From the NCBI GenBank assembly GCA_013214965.1, contig JABSRU010000011.1:46988-110987 (forward strand): a stretch of DNA of 64,000 nucleotides, written 5' to 3'. Shown here piece by piece: positions 1 through 9,939 of the stretch. The translations under genes were made by a program, and so were the position numbers. The notes beneath the pieces are model-generated. The model had not been told where the DNA came from. It saw nothing but the letters and a program-made list of their open reading frames with translations, and did not search any database. This DNA is from Gammaproteobacteria bacterium. Lineage in GTDB: Bacteria; Pseudomonadota; Gammaproteobacteria; Enterobacterales; Psychrobiaceae. Within the stretch, counting starts at the first letter, position 1. Each line of letters begins with the position of its first letter.

Positions 1-1093
1 AGATAAAGTATTAGCAGTTAATAACGATTTACCTATTCGCACCTCAGCACCCGTTCATAGCGGCAAAGTTCGCAGTGTTTATTGGTTAACGCCTGAAGAT
101 AGTGCCCGCTTGATTAAAGATAAAGGCTATAATGTCGCGGCCGATGCGCCATTAGCGATTATGGTGATTAGCGATCGGATTTCAGCATTCGATTGTATCT
201 GGCGTGGCGAAGGTGGCATGAATGGTGTACCAGGTAAAGGCGCAGCATTGAATGCTATTTCAAATCATTGGTTTAAATTGTTTAAAGATAATGGTTTGGC
301 AGATAGTCATATTCTTGATATTCCGCACCCTTTTGTTTGGATCGTCCAAAAAGCCCGTCCAGTCATGATTGAGGCTATTTGCCGCCAATACATTACCGGT
401 TCAATGTGGCGCGCCTATAGTAAAGGCGAAAGAGAATTTTGCGGTATTGAAATTAGTGATGGTCTAACCAAAGATCAAAAGCTGCCGTCATTATTAATGA
501 CCCCTTCGACTAAAGGTATTTTAACTGGCATTCCTGGTGTGCCAGCGGTTGATGATGTCAATATTACTCGCAGTGACATTGAGAATAACTTTAAAGCGTT
601 TAATTTTAGCAAAATTGAAGACATCCATTATTATGAAAAGTTATTACAACAAGGCTTTGATTTAATCAGCAGTGAACTTGATAAAATTGATCAAGTCTTC
701 GTCGATACTAAGTTTGAGTTTGGTTATGTTACAGATGCCAGCGGCGCTGAAAAACTCATTTATATGGACGAAGTCGGCACACCCGATTCATCAAGAATTT
801 GGGATGGTCCAAGTTACCGCAACGGTGTGGTGGTTGAAAACTCGAAAGAGGGCTTCCGTCAGTTATTACTGAAAAATTTCCCAGATCCAGACATCTTATT
901 AAACAAAGATCGGATGGTTGAGCGTACGGCACTAGCTGCTGACAATGAACTACCAGAATCGGTTCTAATGGATATCTCAACGACTTATATTGGGATTGCT
1001 GAAAAAATTACTGGTCAAACTATCGTGTTATCGGATAACCCAAAGGCTGAAATCATCGAGATTTTACGTCGTGACTACGATTTGATTGATTAA
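1..1093 (+). CDS. purC: SAICAR synthase (PurC), 5' end cut by window edge
   Basis: This enzyme joins aspartate to CAIR with ATP in de novo purine synthesis, in the cytoplasm. The reading frame is open from base 2, upstream of the first in-frame start-like codon at 110 (TTG). The family N-terminal block with SGKVRSVY lies in that upstream part, so the gene begins just before the window and lacks only a few residues. SDRISAFD and [10 protein letters not shown] are visible SAICAR synthetase motifs. The 363 visible codons fit the roughly 367-residue form of Vibrio and Shewanella rather than the 237-residue E. coli form. A strong hairpin follows the stop codon, so it is probably transcribed alone. 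Confidence 0.95.
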   Translation, partial: DKVLAVNNDLPIRTSAPVHSGKVRSVYWLTPEDSARLIKDKGYNVAADAPLAIMVISDRISAFDCIWRGEGGMNGVPGKGAALNAISNHWFKLFKDNGLADSHILDIPHPFVWIVQKARPVMIEAICRQYITGSMWRAYSKGEREFCGIEISDGLTKDQKLPSLLMTPSTKGILTGIPGVPAVDDVNITRSDIENNFKAFNFSKIEDIHYYEKLLQQGFDLISSELDKIDQVFVDTKFEFGYVTDASGAEKLIYMDEVGTPDSSRIWDGPSYRNGVVVENSKEGFRQLLLKNFPDPDILLNKDRMVERTALAADNELPESVLMDISTTYIGIAEKITGQTIVLSDNPKAEIIEILRRDYDLID

Positions 1094-1108
1094 TTAAGGT
1101 TAATCATC

Positions 1109-1146
1109 GCAGGTTACTCGCCAAAGAGTAACCTGCTACTTTAACT
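1109..1146 (+). terminator. Rho-independent terminator after purC
   Basis: An 11-bp perfect stem (GCAGGTTACTC pairing with GAGTAACCTGC, at 1109-1119 and 1126-1136) encloses a 6-base loop. A T-rich tract follows, so this should end purC transcription. Confidence 0.8.
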
Positions 1147-1209
1147 TTTACTTTCTTGATTTAACCAGCTATTATTTAAGGTAATTACATTAAATTTATA
1201 GGGCGTTAA

Positions 1210-2151
1210 ATGGACATTTTATTTGAGTATTTGTTTAGAATAGAAGTATTTATTTTGGTACTGGCGGTGATTGTTTTAAAATCATCGGTGATCTTTGTGC
1301 CACAGAATCGAGCTTTTTTGATTGAACGCTTTGGTAAATACCAATCAACCCGTGAAGCAGGGTTAAATTTTCTTGTGCCATTCATTGACCACATTGGTGC
1401 CGACCGCTCACTTAAAGAACAAGCGGTTGATGTGCCAAGTCAAAGTGCGATTACCAAAGATAATATTTCCTTATCCGTCGATGGTGTATTGTACTTTCGG
1501 GTGCTAGACCCTTACAAAGCCACCTACGGCGTTGATGATTATGTTTTTGCCGTGACACAACTGGCACAAACCACCATGCGTTCTGAATTAGGTAAAATGG
1601 AACTCGATAAAACCTTTGAAGAACGTGACGTGTTAAATGTCAATATAGTTTCCTCGATTAATCAAGCGTCAGCGCCATGGGGCATTCAAGTGCTGCGTTA
1701 TGAAATTAAAGATATTGTGCCGCCAAGTACCGTGATGGAAGCGATGGAAGCACAAATGAAAGCGGAACGGGTTAAGCGGGCACAAATTCTTGAATCGGAA
1801 GGGGATCGTCAATCTGCGATTAACGTTGCCGAAGGGGCTAAACGTTCGGTGGTATTGAAAGCTGAAGCGGAGAAAGAACAGCAAGTATTACGAGCTCAAG
1901 GTGAAGCTCAAGCTATTTTAGCTGTGGCGGATGCACAGGCACAGGCGATAACAAAAGTCGGTGAAGCCGCCAATACCGAAGCGGGTCAAAAAGCGATTCA
2001 GCTCGACTTAGCCACCAAAGCGATTGAAGCTAAAGCTGCAATCGCCAAAGAGTCTTCCGTGGTGTTATTGCCAGATAGCAGTACAGATGCTGCATCGATA
2101 GTGGCGCAGGCGACGACCATTATTAATGCCTTAAATAACAAGGAAAAATAA
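1210..2151 (+). CDS. qmcA: SPFH/Band 7 membrane protein (QmcA-like)
   Basis: This is a stomatin/prohibitin-family protein of the inner membrane. One N-terminal membrane segment (about residues 8-30) is followed by an SPFH domain starting near VPQNRAFLIERFGKY. A long Ala/Glu/Lys-rich helical region (about 190-275) is typical of oligomerising flotillin-like proteins. The 313-residue length matches E. coli QmcA (305). Its stop codon overlaps the start of the NfeD-family gene by one base (TAATG), the usual QmcA-NfeD pairing, in which the partner is thought to assist assembly or quality control of the SPFH ring. The exact cellular role is not well defined in the family. Confidence 0.88.
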   Translation: MDILFEYLFRIEVFILVLAVIVLKSSVIFVPQNRAFLIERFGKYQSTREAGLNFLVPFIDHIGADRSLKEQAVDVPSQSAITKDNISLSVDGVLYFRVLDPYKATYGVDDYVFAVTQLAQTTMRSELGKMELDKTFEERDVLNVNIVSSINQASAPWGIQVLRYEIKDIVPPSTVMEAMEAQMKAERVKRAQILESEGDRQSAINVAEGAKRSVVLKAEAEKEQQVLRAQGEAQAILAVADAQAQAITKVGEAANTEAGQKAIQLDLATKAIEAKAAIAKESSVVLLPDSSTDAASIVAQATTIINALNNKEK

Positions 2152-2603
2152 TGGAATACATTTTAGAACACCTGCCACAAACTTTTATCGTGATTGGTTT
2201 GATCTTATTAACCATTGAAGTGGCGGTATTGGGTTTTTCAACCTTTGTGTTATTTTTTGTTGGTGTTGGAGCGATAGCTGCTGGAGTATTAATGACCCTC
2301 GGCGCTGTGCCTGCTACGGTTCTTAACTCGCTATTAGCCACTGCTATTATTTCAATCGTGGTCGCCATTGTTAGTTGGAAGCCACTAAAAGCGATGCAAA
2401 ATAAAGTGGAAGTGAGTCATGTCACTAACGATATGATTGGGCATGAGTTTGTACTTAGTGATGATTTAACCGTTGGCCAAACGGTAATTTATCGTTACAG
2501 TGGTATTGATTGGAAAGTGCAATCTTCTCAATCGATGGTGATTGGAGCCCGAGTTAAGATTATTGCGATTGACGTTGGTTTGATGACGGTAGAGCCAGTC
2601 TAA
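2151..2603 (+). CDS. NfeD-family membrane protein (YbbJ-like)
   Basis: This 150-residue protein has hydrophobic segments at about residues 10-30, 34-50 and 52-72, followed by a soluble C-terminal beta domain (about 90-150). That is the short NfeD layout: membrane helices plus an OB-fold domain. It is translationally coupled to the preceding SPFH gene through a TAATG overlap. In the family the OB-fold domain is known or inferred to bind the SPFH partner. A hairpin terminator lies 8 bases after the stop codon, so the operon is just these two genes. Confidence 0.88.
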   Translation: MEYILEHLPQTFIVIGLILLTIEVAVLGFSTFVLFFVGVGAIAAGVLMTLGAVPATVLNSLLATAIISIVVAIVSWKPLKAMQNKVEVSHVTNDMIGHEFVLSDDLTVGQTVIYRYSGIDWKVQSSQSMVIGARVKIIAIDVGLMTVEPV

Positions 2604-2610
2604 ACAAAAT

Positions 2611-2640
2611 AGCCATCGTTATTGAAGCGATGGCTTTTTT
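2611..2640 (+). terminator. Rho-independent terminator after the QmcA/NfeD pair
   Basis: The 8-bp stem AGCCATCG/CGATGGCT (2611-2618 and 2628-2635) is followed directly by a run of six T residues. It also sits 4 bases past the stop of the convergent lpxL gene. Confidence 0.88.
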
Positions 2641-2643
2641 ACG

Positions 2644-3567
2644 CTATAAATACAATGAAGGATCGTCTTCATTAGGCCTGGTTTTAAAGCGGCGATGGAG
2701 CCACATATACTGACCAATCCCTTTCATAATACTTTTCTCAATTACTTTATTTGAAAAAATAGCATCTTGGGTATTATCACCGGTTGGAAAGTCAACTAAT
2801 GGTGCACTAAGTTCAATTTCGTAGCCACTGCCATCACTTTTTCGAACGACATTGTAGGGAATAACATCACAATTAGTGCCCTTGGTTAAAATGCTAGCAC
2901 CCACGACGGTTGCTGCCTCTTCTACACCAAAAAATGGCACGAACACGGCTTTGCGACGACCAAAATCTTGATCTGAGGTATACCACATCGCTTGACCATT
3001 ATTGAGTGCTGCAATCATGCCTCGAATGTCACGTTTATGGATTAAGTCTGTCGTGCGTAAACGGCCACATACTTGAAGGTATTCCATTAATGGATTGTTA
3101 TGGGGGCGATAAACCGCCGTTGGTCGCATATGGGTTGAGAATAATCGGCCGCCAATCTCTAAACAAAAACTATGAGTGGCAAACAATAACACCCCTTTAC
3201 CTTGTGCTTTGGCTTGTTCAATATGTTCTAATCCGGTAAAAGTGACTAACTTATCCAGACGCCATTGCGGCCACCACCAAGCCATGCCTGTTTCAAATAG
3301 TGCGATGCCTAATGATTCGTTATGGTCGTTTAAAATGTTAGCTCGCTGTTGTGCTGACATCTCAGGGAAACATAATTCAAGATTGCGTATCGCTGTTTTT
3401 TCACGTTTTTTAATCAGCTTCATTAATAGTTTGCCGATCACTGCTCCCAGTTTTAATAACGCTTTATAAGGTAAAAGCGTCACTAATATCCATAATATTG
3501 AGATCCCAATCCACAATAACCAATAACGGGGATGAATAAAACGGAGTTCGAACGAAGGCTTTTGCAA
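2644..3567 (-). CDS. lpxL: Lipid A lauroyl/secondary acyltransferase (LpxL/HtrB family)
   Basis: The product adds a secondary acyl chain to Kdo2-lipid A at the inner face of the inner membrane. It has one N-terminal membrane anchor (about residues 13-32). The catalytic HX4E motif is visible as HSFCLE (about 131-136), and HRRFKTRP near the C terminus is the family's conserved end block. Length (307) is normal. It is convergent with the QmcA/NfeD operon and divergent from hldE, which makes lipopolysaccharide core heptose, so two envelope genes share one upstream region. LpxL versus LpxM substrate preference cannot be settled from sequence alone. Confidence 0.9.
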   Translation of the reverse strand: MQKPSFELRFIHPRYWLLWIGISILWILVTLLPYKALLKLGAVIGKLLMKLIKKREKTAIRNLELCFPEMSAQQRANILNDHNESLGIALFETGMAWWWPQWRLDKLVTFTGLEHIEQAKAQGKGVLLFATHSFCLEIGGRLFSTHMRPTAVYRPHNNPLMEYLQVCGRLRTTDLIHKRDIRGMIAALNNGQAMWYTSDQDFGRRKAVFVPFFGVEEAATVVGASILTKGTNCDVIPYNVVRKSDGSGYEIELSAPLVDFPTGDNTQDAIFSNKVIEKSIMKGIGQYMWLHRRFKTRPNEDDPSLYL

Positions 3568-3686
3568 AACACAATCCTAAATATTAACAATAAGCTGCGT
3601 ATTGTAGACCATGCAATAGTACATGTCTCGGTTTTGAGCTGAGTGCATGCTACAATCGCGATAAATAAAGTCTCAGGAATGACAAA

Positions 3687-5114
3687 ATGACCATCAGTTT
3701 ACCGCAATTTAACCAAGCCAAAGTTTTAGTGTTAGGGGATCTTATGTTAGATCGTTACTGGCATGGACCCACTGGGCGTATTTCGCCAGAAGCGCCTGTG
3801 CCTGTGGTTAAAGTCGAAGAAATTGAAGACCGGCCTGGTGGTGCAGCTAATGTTGCACTAAATATTGCGGCGCTGGGCAGTCAATGTGACATTATTGGGA
3901 TCGTTGGTGATGATGAGGCGGGGCGTATTCTCGCTCAAAAAATGCAAGCGTTAAATGTTACGGCCGATTTTTATCAGCAATCTGACATCCCAACGATTAC
4001 TAAACTGCGGGTCATTAGTCGTAATCAACAGTTAATTCGGTTAGATTTTGAAGAGCATGCTAGTAAAATACCATCGCACCCGTTACTTGAAAAATTAAGC
4101 AAGCGCTTAGCACAAGCGAATGTCGTAATTTTATCCGACTATGCTAAAGGTGCACTAGACCAAGTGAGGAAAATGATCACACTTTGTCGTGACGCAAACA
4201 CGCCGGTAATGATTGATCCAAAGGGCAGTGATTTTTCACGTTATCGCGGTGCGACATTATTAACCCCCAATATGGGCGAATTTGAAGCAGCGGTTGGCCA
4301 CTGTGTTGATGATAATGATTTAGTGGAAAAAGGGCAAACATTAATGGTTGAACTTGATTTACAAGCACTTCTTGTCACCCGCTCTGAGCATGGCATGACC
4401 TTGTTACGTCGTGATCAACAAGAATTACACTTTCCGGCCATGGCTCGTGAAGTCTATGATGTAACTGGTGCTGGCGATACCGTGATTTCAGTGTTGGCAG
4501 CAGCGTTTGCAGCGGGTTCAGATTTAGAACAAGCCTGTGCTTTAGCGAATATTGGCGCGGGTGTGGTGGTAGGTAAGTTAGGTACCTCATCGGTCAGTAT
4601 TGTTGAATTAGCGGGGGAAATTGCTAAGAATCATCCGGAAGTCGGTTATGGGGTGGTGACGGAGCAGCAACTTAAAATTTGCATTGCCGCGGCGAAAGCC
4701 CGTGGTGAAACAGTGGTGTTAACCAATGGCTGTTTTGATATTTTACATGCGGGTCATGTTTCTTATTTGGGGCAAGCGGGGACATTAGGCGATCGATTAA
4801 TTGTGGCGGTTAACGATGACGCCTCGGTGAAGCGGCTAAAAGGTGAAGCGCGACCAATTAACCCGACCAATCGTCGAATGGCGGTGTTGGCTGGCTTAGG
4901 CGCGGTAGATTGGGTCGTTAGTTTTAGCGAAGATACCCCACAGCGTTTGATTGGTGAGCTATTGCCCGATCTGCTGGTTAAAGGTGGTGACTATCTACCA
5001 GAGCAAATAGCCGGTGGAGCAGAAGTGATAGCCAATGGCGGTGAAGTTAAAGTGCTTAATTTTGAAGATGGCTGTTCAACCTCTAAAATCATCGCCGCTA
5101 TTCGTAATAAATGA
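3687..5114 (+). CDS. hldE: Bifunctional heptose-7-phosphate kinase / heptose-1-phosphate adenylyltransferase (HldE)
   Basis: HldE carries out two steps in making ADP-heptose for the lipopolysaccharide inner core. The N-terminal half (about 1-318) is a PfkB/ribokinase-type kinase with the anion-hole motif DVTGAGDT. The C-terminal half (about 340-475) is a nucleotidyltransferase with [12 protein letters not shown], containing the HxGH signature. The 475-residue length matches the fused form of E. coli. A Shine-Dalgarno (AGGAATG) precedes the ATG. The stop overlaps the xseA start by four bases (ATGA), so the two are probably co-translated. Confidence 0.96.
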   Translation: MTISLPQFNQAKVLVLGDLMLDRYWHGPTGRISPEAPVPVVKVEEIEDRPGGAANVALNIAALGSQCDIIGIVGDDEAGRILAQKMQALNVTADFYQQSDIPTITKLRVISRNQQLIRLDFEEHASKIPSHPLLEKLSKRLAQANVVILSDYAKGALDQVRKMITLCRDANTPVMIDPKGSDFSRYRGATLLTPNMGEFEAAVGHCVDDNDLVEKGQTLMVELDLQALLVTRSEHGMTLLRRDQQELHFPAMAREVYDVTGAGDTVISVLAAAFAAGSDLEQACALANIGAGVVVGKLGTSSVSIVELAGEIAKNHPEVGYGVVTEQQLKICIAAAKARGETVVLTNGCFDILHAGHVSYLGQAGTLGDRLIVAVNDDASVKRLKGEARPINPTNRRMAVLAGLGAVDWVVSFSEDTPQRLIGELLPDLLVKGGDYLPEQIAGGAEVIANGGEVKVLNFEDGCSTSKIIAAIRNK

Positions 5115-6478
5115 GCCCTGATATGACAAGTTCAAGTAATCAAAATGTCTACAATGTGTCCAAACTTAATAATGAGATCAAACGATTACTTGAGGGTAAT
5201 TTTGGTCGAGTATGGCTTAGTGGCGAAATTTCTAACTTTGTTGCTGCGTCGTCAGGACATTGGTATTTCACCCTAAAAGATCATAAGTCACAAATAAAGT
5301 GTGCAATGTTTCGTGGCCGTAATCGCAGTGTTAGTTTTTTACCGAAAAACGGTCAGCAAATATTGGTGAAGGCCAATATCAGTGTTTATGAGCCTCGTGG
5401 CGATTATCAATTATTGATTGATATAATGGATGTGGCGGGTGACGGTTTATTACAACAACAATTTGAACAGTTAAAGTGTCAGTTAGCTGCCGAAGGTCTG
5501 TTTGCAAGTGAGCATAAAAAAGCGTTACCGAGTTCGCCAAAAACTATCGGCGTTGTTACGTCGCCAACAGGGGCGGCGGTGCGTGATATCATCTCAGTAT
5601 TACAGCGACGTAACCCGACGGTTAATATCATTATTTATCCGACGTTAGTGCAAGGCGCGCAAGCGAGTAATGATATTATTAACGCGATTAACATCGCCAA
5701 TCAACGCAATGAGGTTGATTTATTGATTGTCGGCCGTGGTGGCGGTTCACTGGAAGATTTATGGTGCTTTAATGATGAAGCGTTGGCTCGGACTATTTTT
5801 AATTCTCAACTGCCGATTATCAGTGCTGTTGGTCATGAAATTGACATTACTATTAGTGATTTTGTTGCCGACTATCGTGCGCCAACGCCGTCGGCGGCCG
5901 CTGAGATTGCCGTTGATACCACGGAAGAACTACGTCATCGCTTGCATTATTGTCAGCAGCATTTAACCAGTTCGATCAACGCGATATTAGCGCAACGGCA
6001 ATTAAAATTACAGCAATTACAGCAACGTTTGGTGAGTCAAGATCCTAAATATCGGCTGCAACAGCAAGCGCAATATTTAGATGAAATGACCACTCGTTTA
6101 ACCCGCGCAATGACGTTACGGTTAAATAATCAGCGTTATAAAATGGGTCAATTGTCGCAACGTCTGCTGGCTAAAAACCCTCAGGGTGCACTCAATCAAA
6201 GTGTCGAACGCAGTAAACAATTAGAGCTGCGATTGCACCAAGCGATAAAAAGCATGTTAAAGACCAAACAAGCGTCATTGCATGCCACACTGCGAGAACT
6301 TAATAGTGTTAGCCCTCTAGCAACCTTAGAACGTGGTTACAGTATTACGGTTGATGAGCATAATCAGGTGATTAGTGATTTGAAAGGGTTAAAACCACAG
6401 CAAAAAATTATTAGTCGTTTAGCTCAAGGCACCATCACCTCAGTGATTGAGCGGGTCGACGCTATTTGTAATAAATAG
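5111..6478 (+). CDS. xseA: Exodeoxyribonuclease VII large subunit (XseA)
   Basis: XseA is the catalytic subunit of ExoVII, which degrades single-stranded DNA to oligonucleotides with XseB. An N-terminal OB-fold (about 10-105, with SGEISNF and GHWYFTLKD) precedes the nuclease core with [14 protein letters not shown] and [13 protein letters not shown] long coiled-coil, Gln-rich region (about 270-400) and the ERGYSI end block complete the usual architecture. The chosen start overlaps the hldE stop; an ATG at 5123 is an alternative. Linkage to hldE is not the familiar guaB neighbourhood of enterics, so the pairing is lineage-specific. A strong terminator follows. Confidence 0.95.
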   Translation: MSPDMTSSSNQNVYNVSKLNNEIKRLLEGNFGRVWLSGEISNFVAASSGHWYFTLKDHKSQIKCAMFRGRNRSVSFLPKNGQQILVKANISVYEPRGDYQLLIDIMDVAGDGLLQQQFEQLKCQLAAEGLFASEHKKALPSSPKTIGVVTSPTGAAVRDIISVLQRRNPTVNIIIYPTLVQGAQASNDIINAINIANQRNEVDLLIVGRGGGSLEDLWCFNDEALARTIFNSQLPIISAVGHEIDITISDFVADYRAPTPSAAAEIAVDTTEELRHRLHYCQQHLTSSINAILAQRQLKLQQLQQRLVSQDPKYRLQQQAQYLDEMTTRLTRAMTLRLNNQRYKMGQLSQRLLAKNPQGALNQSVERSKQLELRLHQAIKSMLKTKQASLHATLRELNSVSPLATLERGYSITVDEHNQVISDLKGLKPQQKIISRLAQGTITSVIERVDAICNK

Positions 6479-6495
6479 GCATATAAATGAGTGAT

Positions 6496-6534
6496 AAAAA
6501 AGCCATATCCATTAGTAACGGATATGGCTTTTTT
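6496..6534. terminator. Bidirectional terminator between xseA and the purine permease
   Basis: A 10-bp stem (AGCCATATCC/GGATATGGCT, 6501-6510 and 6520-6529) has an A-run on its left and a T-run on its right. It can therefore terminate transcription from both convergent genes. Confidence 0.9.
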
Positions 6535-6550
6535 CAACGGTAAAACTCGT

Positions 6551-7840
6551 TTAGAAGAAAGCGTATTTAACCACAAACAATGCAGCCAAAGCGACAACGC
6601 TCAGGTTCAAATCTTTAAAACGACCCGCAAAAACTTTCACTGCCACGTAGCTAATAAAGCCAAACGCAATGCCGTTAGCGATTGAAAAAGTTAATGGCAT
6701 CATCACCGCAGCGACTACGACTGGTACGGCTTCCGTTAAATCTTCCCATTCAATATTGATCAAGCTCGACATCATTAATACTGCGACATAGAATAACGCA
6801 CCTGCGGTAGCATAAGCTGGCACCATGCCTGCTAGTGGCGCAAAGAACAATGCAAGTAAAAATAAAATACCAACCACCACAGCGGTTAAACCGGTGCGAC
6901 CGCCGGCTGCCACGCCTGCGGTGCTTTCAACATAGCTGGTAGTCGTTGAGGTACCAAGCGCAGCTCCGGCCATGGTGGCTGTTGAATCAGCTAATAATGC
7001 TTTACCTAAACGTGGTAATTTACCATTTTCATCCAGTAAGCCACCGCGCTGTGCAACGGCGATCAAAGTACCTGAAGTATCAAATAAATCAACAAATAGA
7101 AATGCGAATATGACACTAATCATCCCCACTTCAAGGGCACCACTTAAATCCATTTGCATGAAGGTCGGTGCTAATGATGGTGGCATTGAAACAATACCAT
7201 GGTAAGCGATGTCACCGAAGGCAACGCCAAGCACTGTAATGGCTAAAATTGAAATCATGACTGCGCCGTTAATACCGCGATGAGTTAGGCCAACAATAAT
7301 AAATAAGCCGAGTGCTGCCATTAGCGCAGGAAAAGTGGTGATATCGCCTAAGGTCACTAAAGTCGCTGGGCTATCAACCACTATCCCGGCATTTTTTAGT
7401 GCAATAATCGCTAAAAATAAGCCAATACCCGCAGCTATACCATAACGTAATGACATTGGGATGCTATCGACAATCCATTCACGAACCTTAAATAAGCTCA
7501 TAATGACGAATACAACGCCAGAAATAAATACGCCACCTAAAGCGACTTCCCAGCTGTAACCCATTTCCATCACGACAGTGTAGGTGAAAAACGCGTTTAA
7601 ACCCATGCCTGGCGCTAAAGCGATAGGGTAATTAGCAACAAAACCCATAATAAAACAACCAATAGCTGCCGCTAAACAGGTTGCAACAAAGACTGATCCA
7701 TTGTCCATTCCCGCAGCTTCTAACATCGACGGGTTAACAAAAATAATGTATGCCATGGTCAGGAAGGTGGTGATCCCGGCTATGATTTCGGTTTTAACAT
7801 TAGTTTCGTGTTCTCGTAACTGAAACAGTTTTTGTAACAT
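6551..7840 (-). CDS. NCS2-family purine permease (AzgA/AdeP-GhxP type)
   Basis: This polytopic inner-membrane proton symporter probably takes up adenine or guanine/hypoxanthine. It has about a dozen hydrophobic segments. The family N-terminal motif FQLREHETN is followed by TEIIAGITTFLTMAYI, and the loop motif SYVESTAGVAAGGRTG is typical of the AzgA branch. The frame opens at a TTG (7867), but the ATG at 7840 is better supported: it has a GGAG ribosome site about 11 bases upstream and begins at the conserved MLQKLFQLREH. That gives 429 residues. A sigma-70-like promoter and a palindrome lie just upstream. Exact substrate is not determined by what I can see. Confidence 0.9.
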   Translation of the reverse strand: MLQKLFQLREHETNVKTEIIAGITTFLTMAYIIFVNPSMLEAAGMDNGSVFVATCLAAAIGCFIMGFVANYPIALAPGMGLNAFFTYTVVMEMGYSWEVALGGVFISGVVFVIMSLFKVREWIVDSIPMSLRYGIAAGIGLFLAIIALKNAGIVVDSPATLVTLGDITTFPALMAALGLFIIVGLTHRGINGAVMISILAITVLGVAFGDIAYHGIVSMPPSLAPTFMQMDLSGALEVGMISVIFAFLFVDLFDTSGTLIAVAQRGGLLDENGKLPRLGKALLADSTATMAGAALGTSTTTSYVESTAGVAAGGRTGLTAVVVGILFLLALFFAPLAGMVPAYATAGALFYVAVLMMSSLINIEWEDLTEAVPVVVAAVMMPLTFSIANGIAFGFISYVAVKVFAGRFKDLNLSVVALAALFVVKYAFF

Positions 7841-7860
7841 GTGTAAAAATACTCCGCTTG

Positions 7861-7921
7861 ATGCCAATTGTTGGCATATAATTTAGCGCGCGATTATGCG
7901 GTCTCGCTCACGTTTTTTCAA
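7861..7921 (-). promoter_or_regulatory. Promoter and palindromic site upstream of the purine permease
   Basis: On the minus strand a -35-like TTGAAA (7916-7921) and a -10-like CATAAT (7893-7898) are 17 bases apart. Downstream of the predicted transcription start lies a perfect inverted repeat, ATGCCAA-N3-TTGGCAT (7861-7877), immediately before the ribosome site. It could be a repressor operator or a small RNA hairpin affecting translation. It does not match the classical PurR box. Confidence 0.55.
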
Positions 7922-7984
7922 GCATTACTGATGAAAACTTTATCTTTATCACATATTTTAAGTTTTTTATAATCTATCAAGTGA

Positions 7985-9364
7985 CTAGATCTCATTGGTC
8001 TGTTTTCGAAATGACTCCGGCTGTAAATGGTGTCGATTAAGTAATTTATAAAATTCTGTTCTGTTACGGTTGGCAATTTTGGCTGCTTGCGAGACATTGC
8101 CAGCGGTGAGTTTGAGTAGCTTTGATAGATAATCTAACTCAAATTGGTCTCGAGCTTCTTGAAAAGAAAGAAAATTATTGGTTTTGTTGCGCAGGGCATT
8201 AGCGATTAAGTCAACACTGATTAAACTATCTGTTGCTAGTGCAACGCTGTGCTCTATTACATTTTGTAATTGACGAATATTACCAGGCCATGGCGCGCTA
8301 ATCAGTAGCTCCATCGCTTGCTGGGTAAATCCGCTAATATCATAGTCTGAGTTTTTGAGGGTGTTGGCCAAAAAATGCTGTGCTAGCAAAGGAATATCTT
8401 CGCGGCGATTCGCTAAGCTGGGTAATTCAAGTTCCACCACATTCAAGCGGTAGTATAAGTCTTCTCGAAATGTTTTATCGATAATCGCTTGCAGTAAATT
8501 CTTATGAGTTGCAGAAATAATTCGGACATCGGTGGCAATAGATTTAGTACTGCCAACCGGTCGTATTTCCTTTTCTTGTAAAGCTCTTAATAACTTCACC
8601 TGAAAGTTCATTGGCATATCACCAATTTCATCCAGAAAAAGCGTCCCGCCGTTAGTGGCTTCAAACAATCCAATATGATTTGTTTGGGCACCTGTAAATG
8701 CGCCTTTGACATGGCCAAATAACTCTGACTCGAGTAATGCTTCAGGAATTGCGGCACAGTTTATAGCGGTAAATGGTTTCTTTGAACGAGGGCTCGCCCG
8801 ATGAATTGCTTTTGCTAATAGCTCTTTACCAGTTCCACTTTCGCTAGATATTAATAAACTGAAATCTGTTTTTGCGACTTGTAATGTTTGTTGAATTAAC
8901 GCGTTCATCACCGTGCTGCGGCTAATAATATCGCTACGCCAATAATCACTATCTGCTTGATCGCTATCATTCATCGGTGTGGGCTGTAAGCGAATAGCTT
9001 GTTCCACAGTATTGAGTAGTTCTTGGCTTTCAAAAGGCTTAGTCAAAAAGCTAAAGACCCCTTGTTTAGTCGCATTGATAGCATCCGGAATCGTGCCATG
9101 GGCCGTCATGATAATCACGGGGATATTGGGGTATTGCTGGCGCACTTTTTCAAATAAAGCCATGCCATCCATTTCATCCATCCGTAAATCACTGATCACC
9201 AGTTGGGGGTTAAAACTGGTTAAAATACCTAAGGCCATTTTAGCACTTGAAGCAGATTGCACCTGGTAGCCAGCTGCCGACAACCTGATGCCCAATAAGC
9301 GTAATAAACTAGGGTCATCATCAACGATTAAAATTTTCTCGACTTGATGTTGTGGTGAGGTCAT
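7985..9364 (-). CDS. glrR: Sigma-54-dependent response regulator GlrR (QseF)
   Basis: This is an NtrC-type activator. Residues about 10-120 are a receiver domain (VDDD acidic pocket, phospho-Asp in [14 protein letters not shown] switch). About 150-385 is the AAA+ sigma-54 activation domain, with Walker A SESGTGKE and the sigma-54 contact motif GAFTGA. The C terminus is a Fis-type helix-turn-helix ([16 protein letters not shown]). It is the last gene of a three-gene operon with QseG and GlrK, each overlapping by four bases, exactly as in E. coli. In E. coli GlrR binds TGTC-N10-GACA sites and activates sigma-54 promoters; both elements occur upstream of the operon here (11473 and 11651). Confidence 0.93.
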   Translation of the reverse strand: MTSPQHQVEKILIVDDDPSLLRLLGIRLSAAGYQVQSASSAKMALGILTSFNPQLVISDLRMDEMDGMALFEKVRQQYPNIPVIIMTAHGTIPDAINATKQGVFSFLTKPFESQELLNTVEQAIRLQPTPMNDSDQADSDYWRSDIISRSTVMNALIQQTLQVAKTDFSLLISSESGTGKELLAKAIHRASPRSKKPFTAINCAAIPEALLESELFGHVKGAFTGAQTNHIGLFEATNGGTLFLDEIGDMPMNFQVKLLRALQEKEIRPVGSTKSIATDVRIISATHKNLLQAIIDKTFREDLYYRLNVVELELPSLANRREDIPLLAQHFLANTLKNSDYDISGFTQQAMELLISAPWPGNIRQLQNVIEHSVALATDSLISVDLIANALRNKTNNFLSFQEARDQFELDYLSKLLKLTAGNVSQAAKIANRNRTEFYKLLNRHHLQPESFRKQTNEI

Positions 9365-9939
9365 TGCGGGTCGGTCCCATGGTTATTAATATTGAGCTCA
9401 ATGGTTTTCAATTGCTGCAATTGCAATTTTAGTAAACTAAGTTGTTCGTTTAATGAGCTTAGCTGGACATTTAGCTGATTGATGGTATTTGTTTGTTGTG
9501 CGAGTTGTGCAATGTTGCGGTCGTTGACTAAATCTTGACCAATTAGCTTTTGAAACAGTAAAATCTGTTGATTAAGTTGATCTCTTAATACCGTTAGTAA
9601 TGCGATATCTGAATTGTTCATTTCAAAATATTGGCTATTATCGAATTGATATTTATTAAGAATTGTTTTTGCTGTGTAAGGATTGTGTATCGAGGAATTG
9701 GGCAAACTATGAATCATTAATAACTTTATATTACTGTCGAACTCTTCGCTATTAAGCCGTTTTTGCTGGTGTATTTCCGTTAATAGTTGTTCGTTACTGA
9801 GCTTTTTAAGGCCTAAGTAATATTGACCATAGTTTGTCGGTGTGATGATCTGAATGATCTCAGTTTCTTTGTTCGGTGATGAAATATGTTGGCAAGCCGT
9901 TAAACAAAACAGGGTTAATGTGATTAATAGGTACTTCAT
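9361..9939 (-). CDS. qseG: QseG/YfhG-like outer-membrane lipoprotein
   Basis: This 192-residue lipoprotein has a type II signal peptide with lipobox LTAC (cysteine at residue 16). A mostly helical, Gln/Leu-rich body with coiled-coil character follows at about 130-185. Its position between the GlrK-type kinase and GlrR, overlapping both by four bases, identifies it as the QseG (YfhG) position of the glr/qse operon. In enterics QseG interacts with the periplasmic part of the kinase and tunes its activity. Sequence conservation in this family is low, so the call rests mainly on lipobox, length and context. Confidence 0.8.
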   Translation of the reverse strand: MKYLLITLTLFCLTACQHISSPNKETEIIQIITPTNYGQYYLGLKKLSNEQLLTEIHQQKRLNSEEFDSNIKLLMIHSLPNSSIHNPYTAKTILNKYQFDNSQYFEMNNSDIALLTVLRDQLNQQILLFQKLIGQDLVNDRNIAQLAQQTNTINQLNVQLSSLNEQLSLLKLQLQQLKTIELNINNHGTDPQ

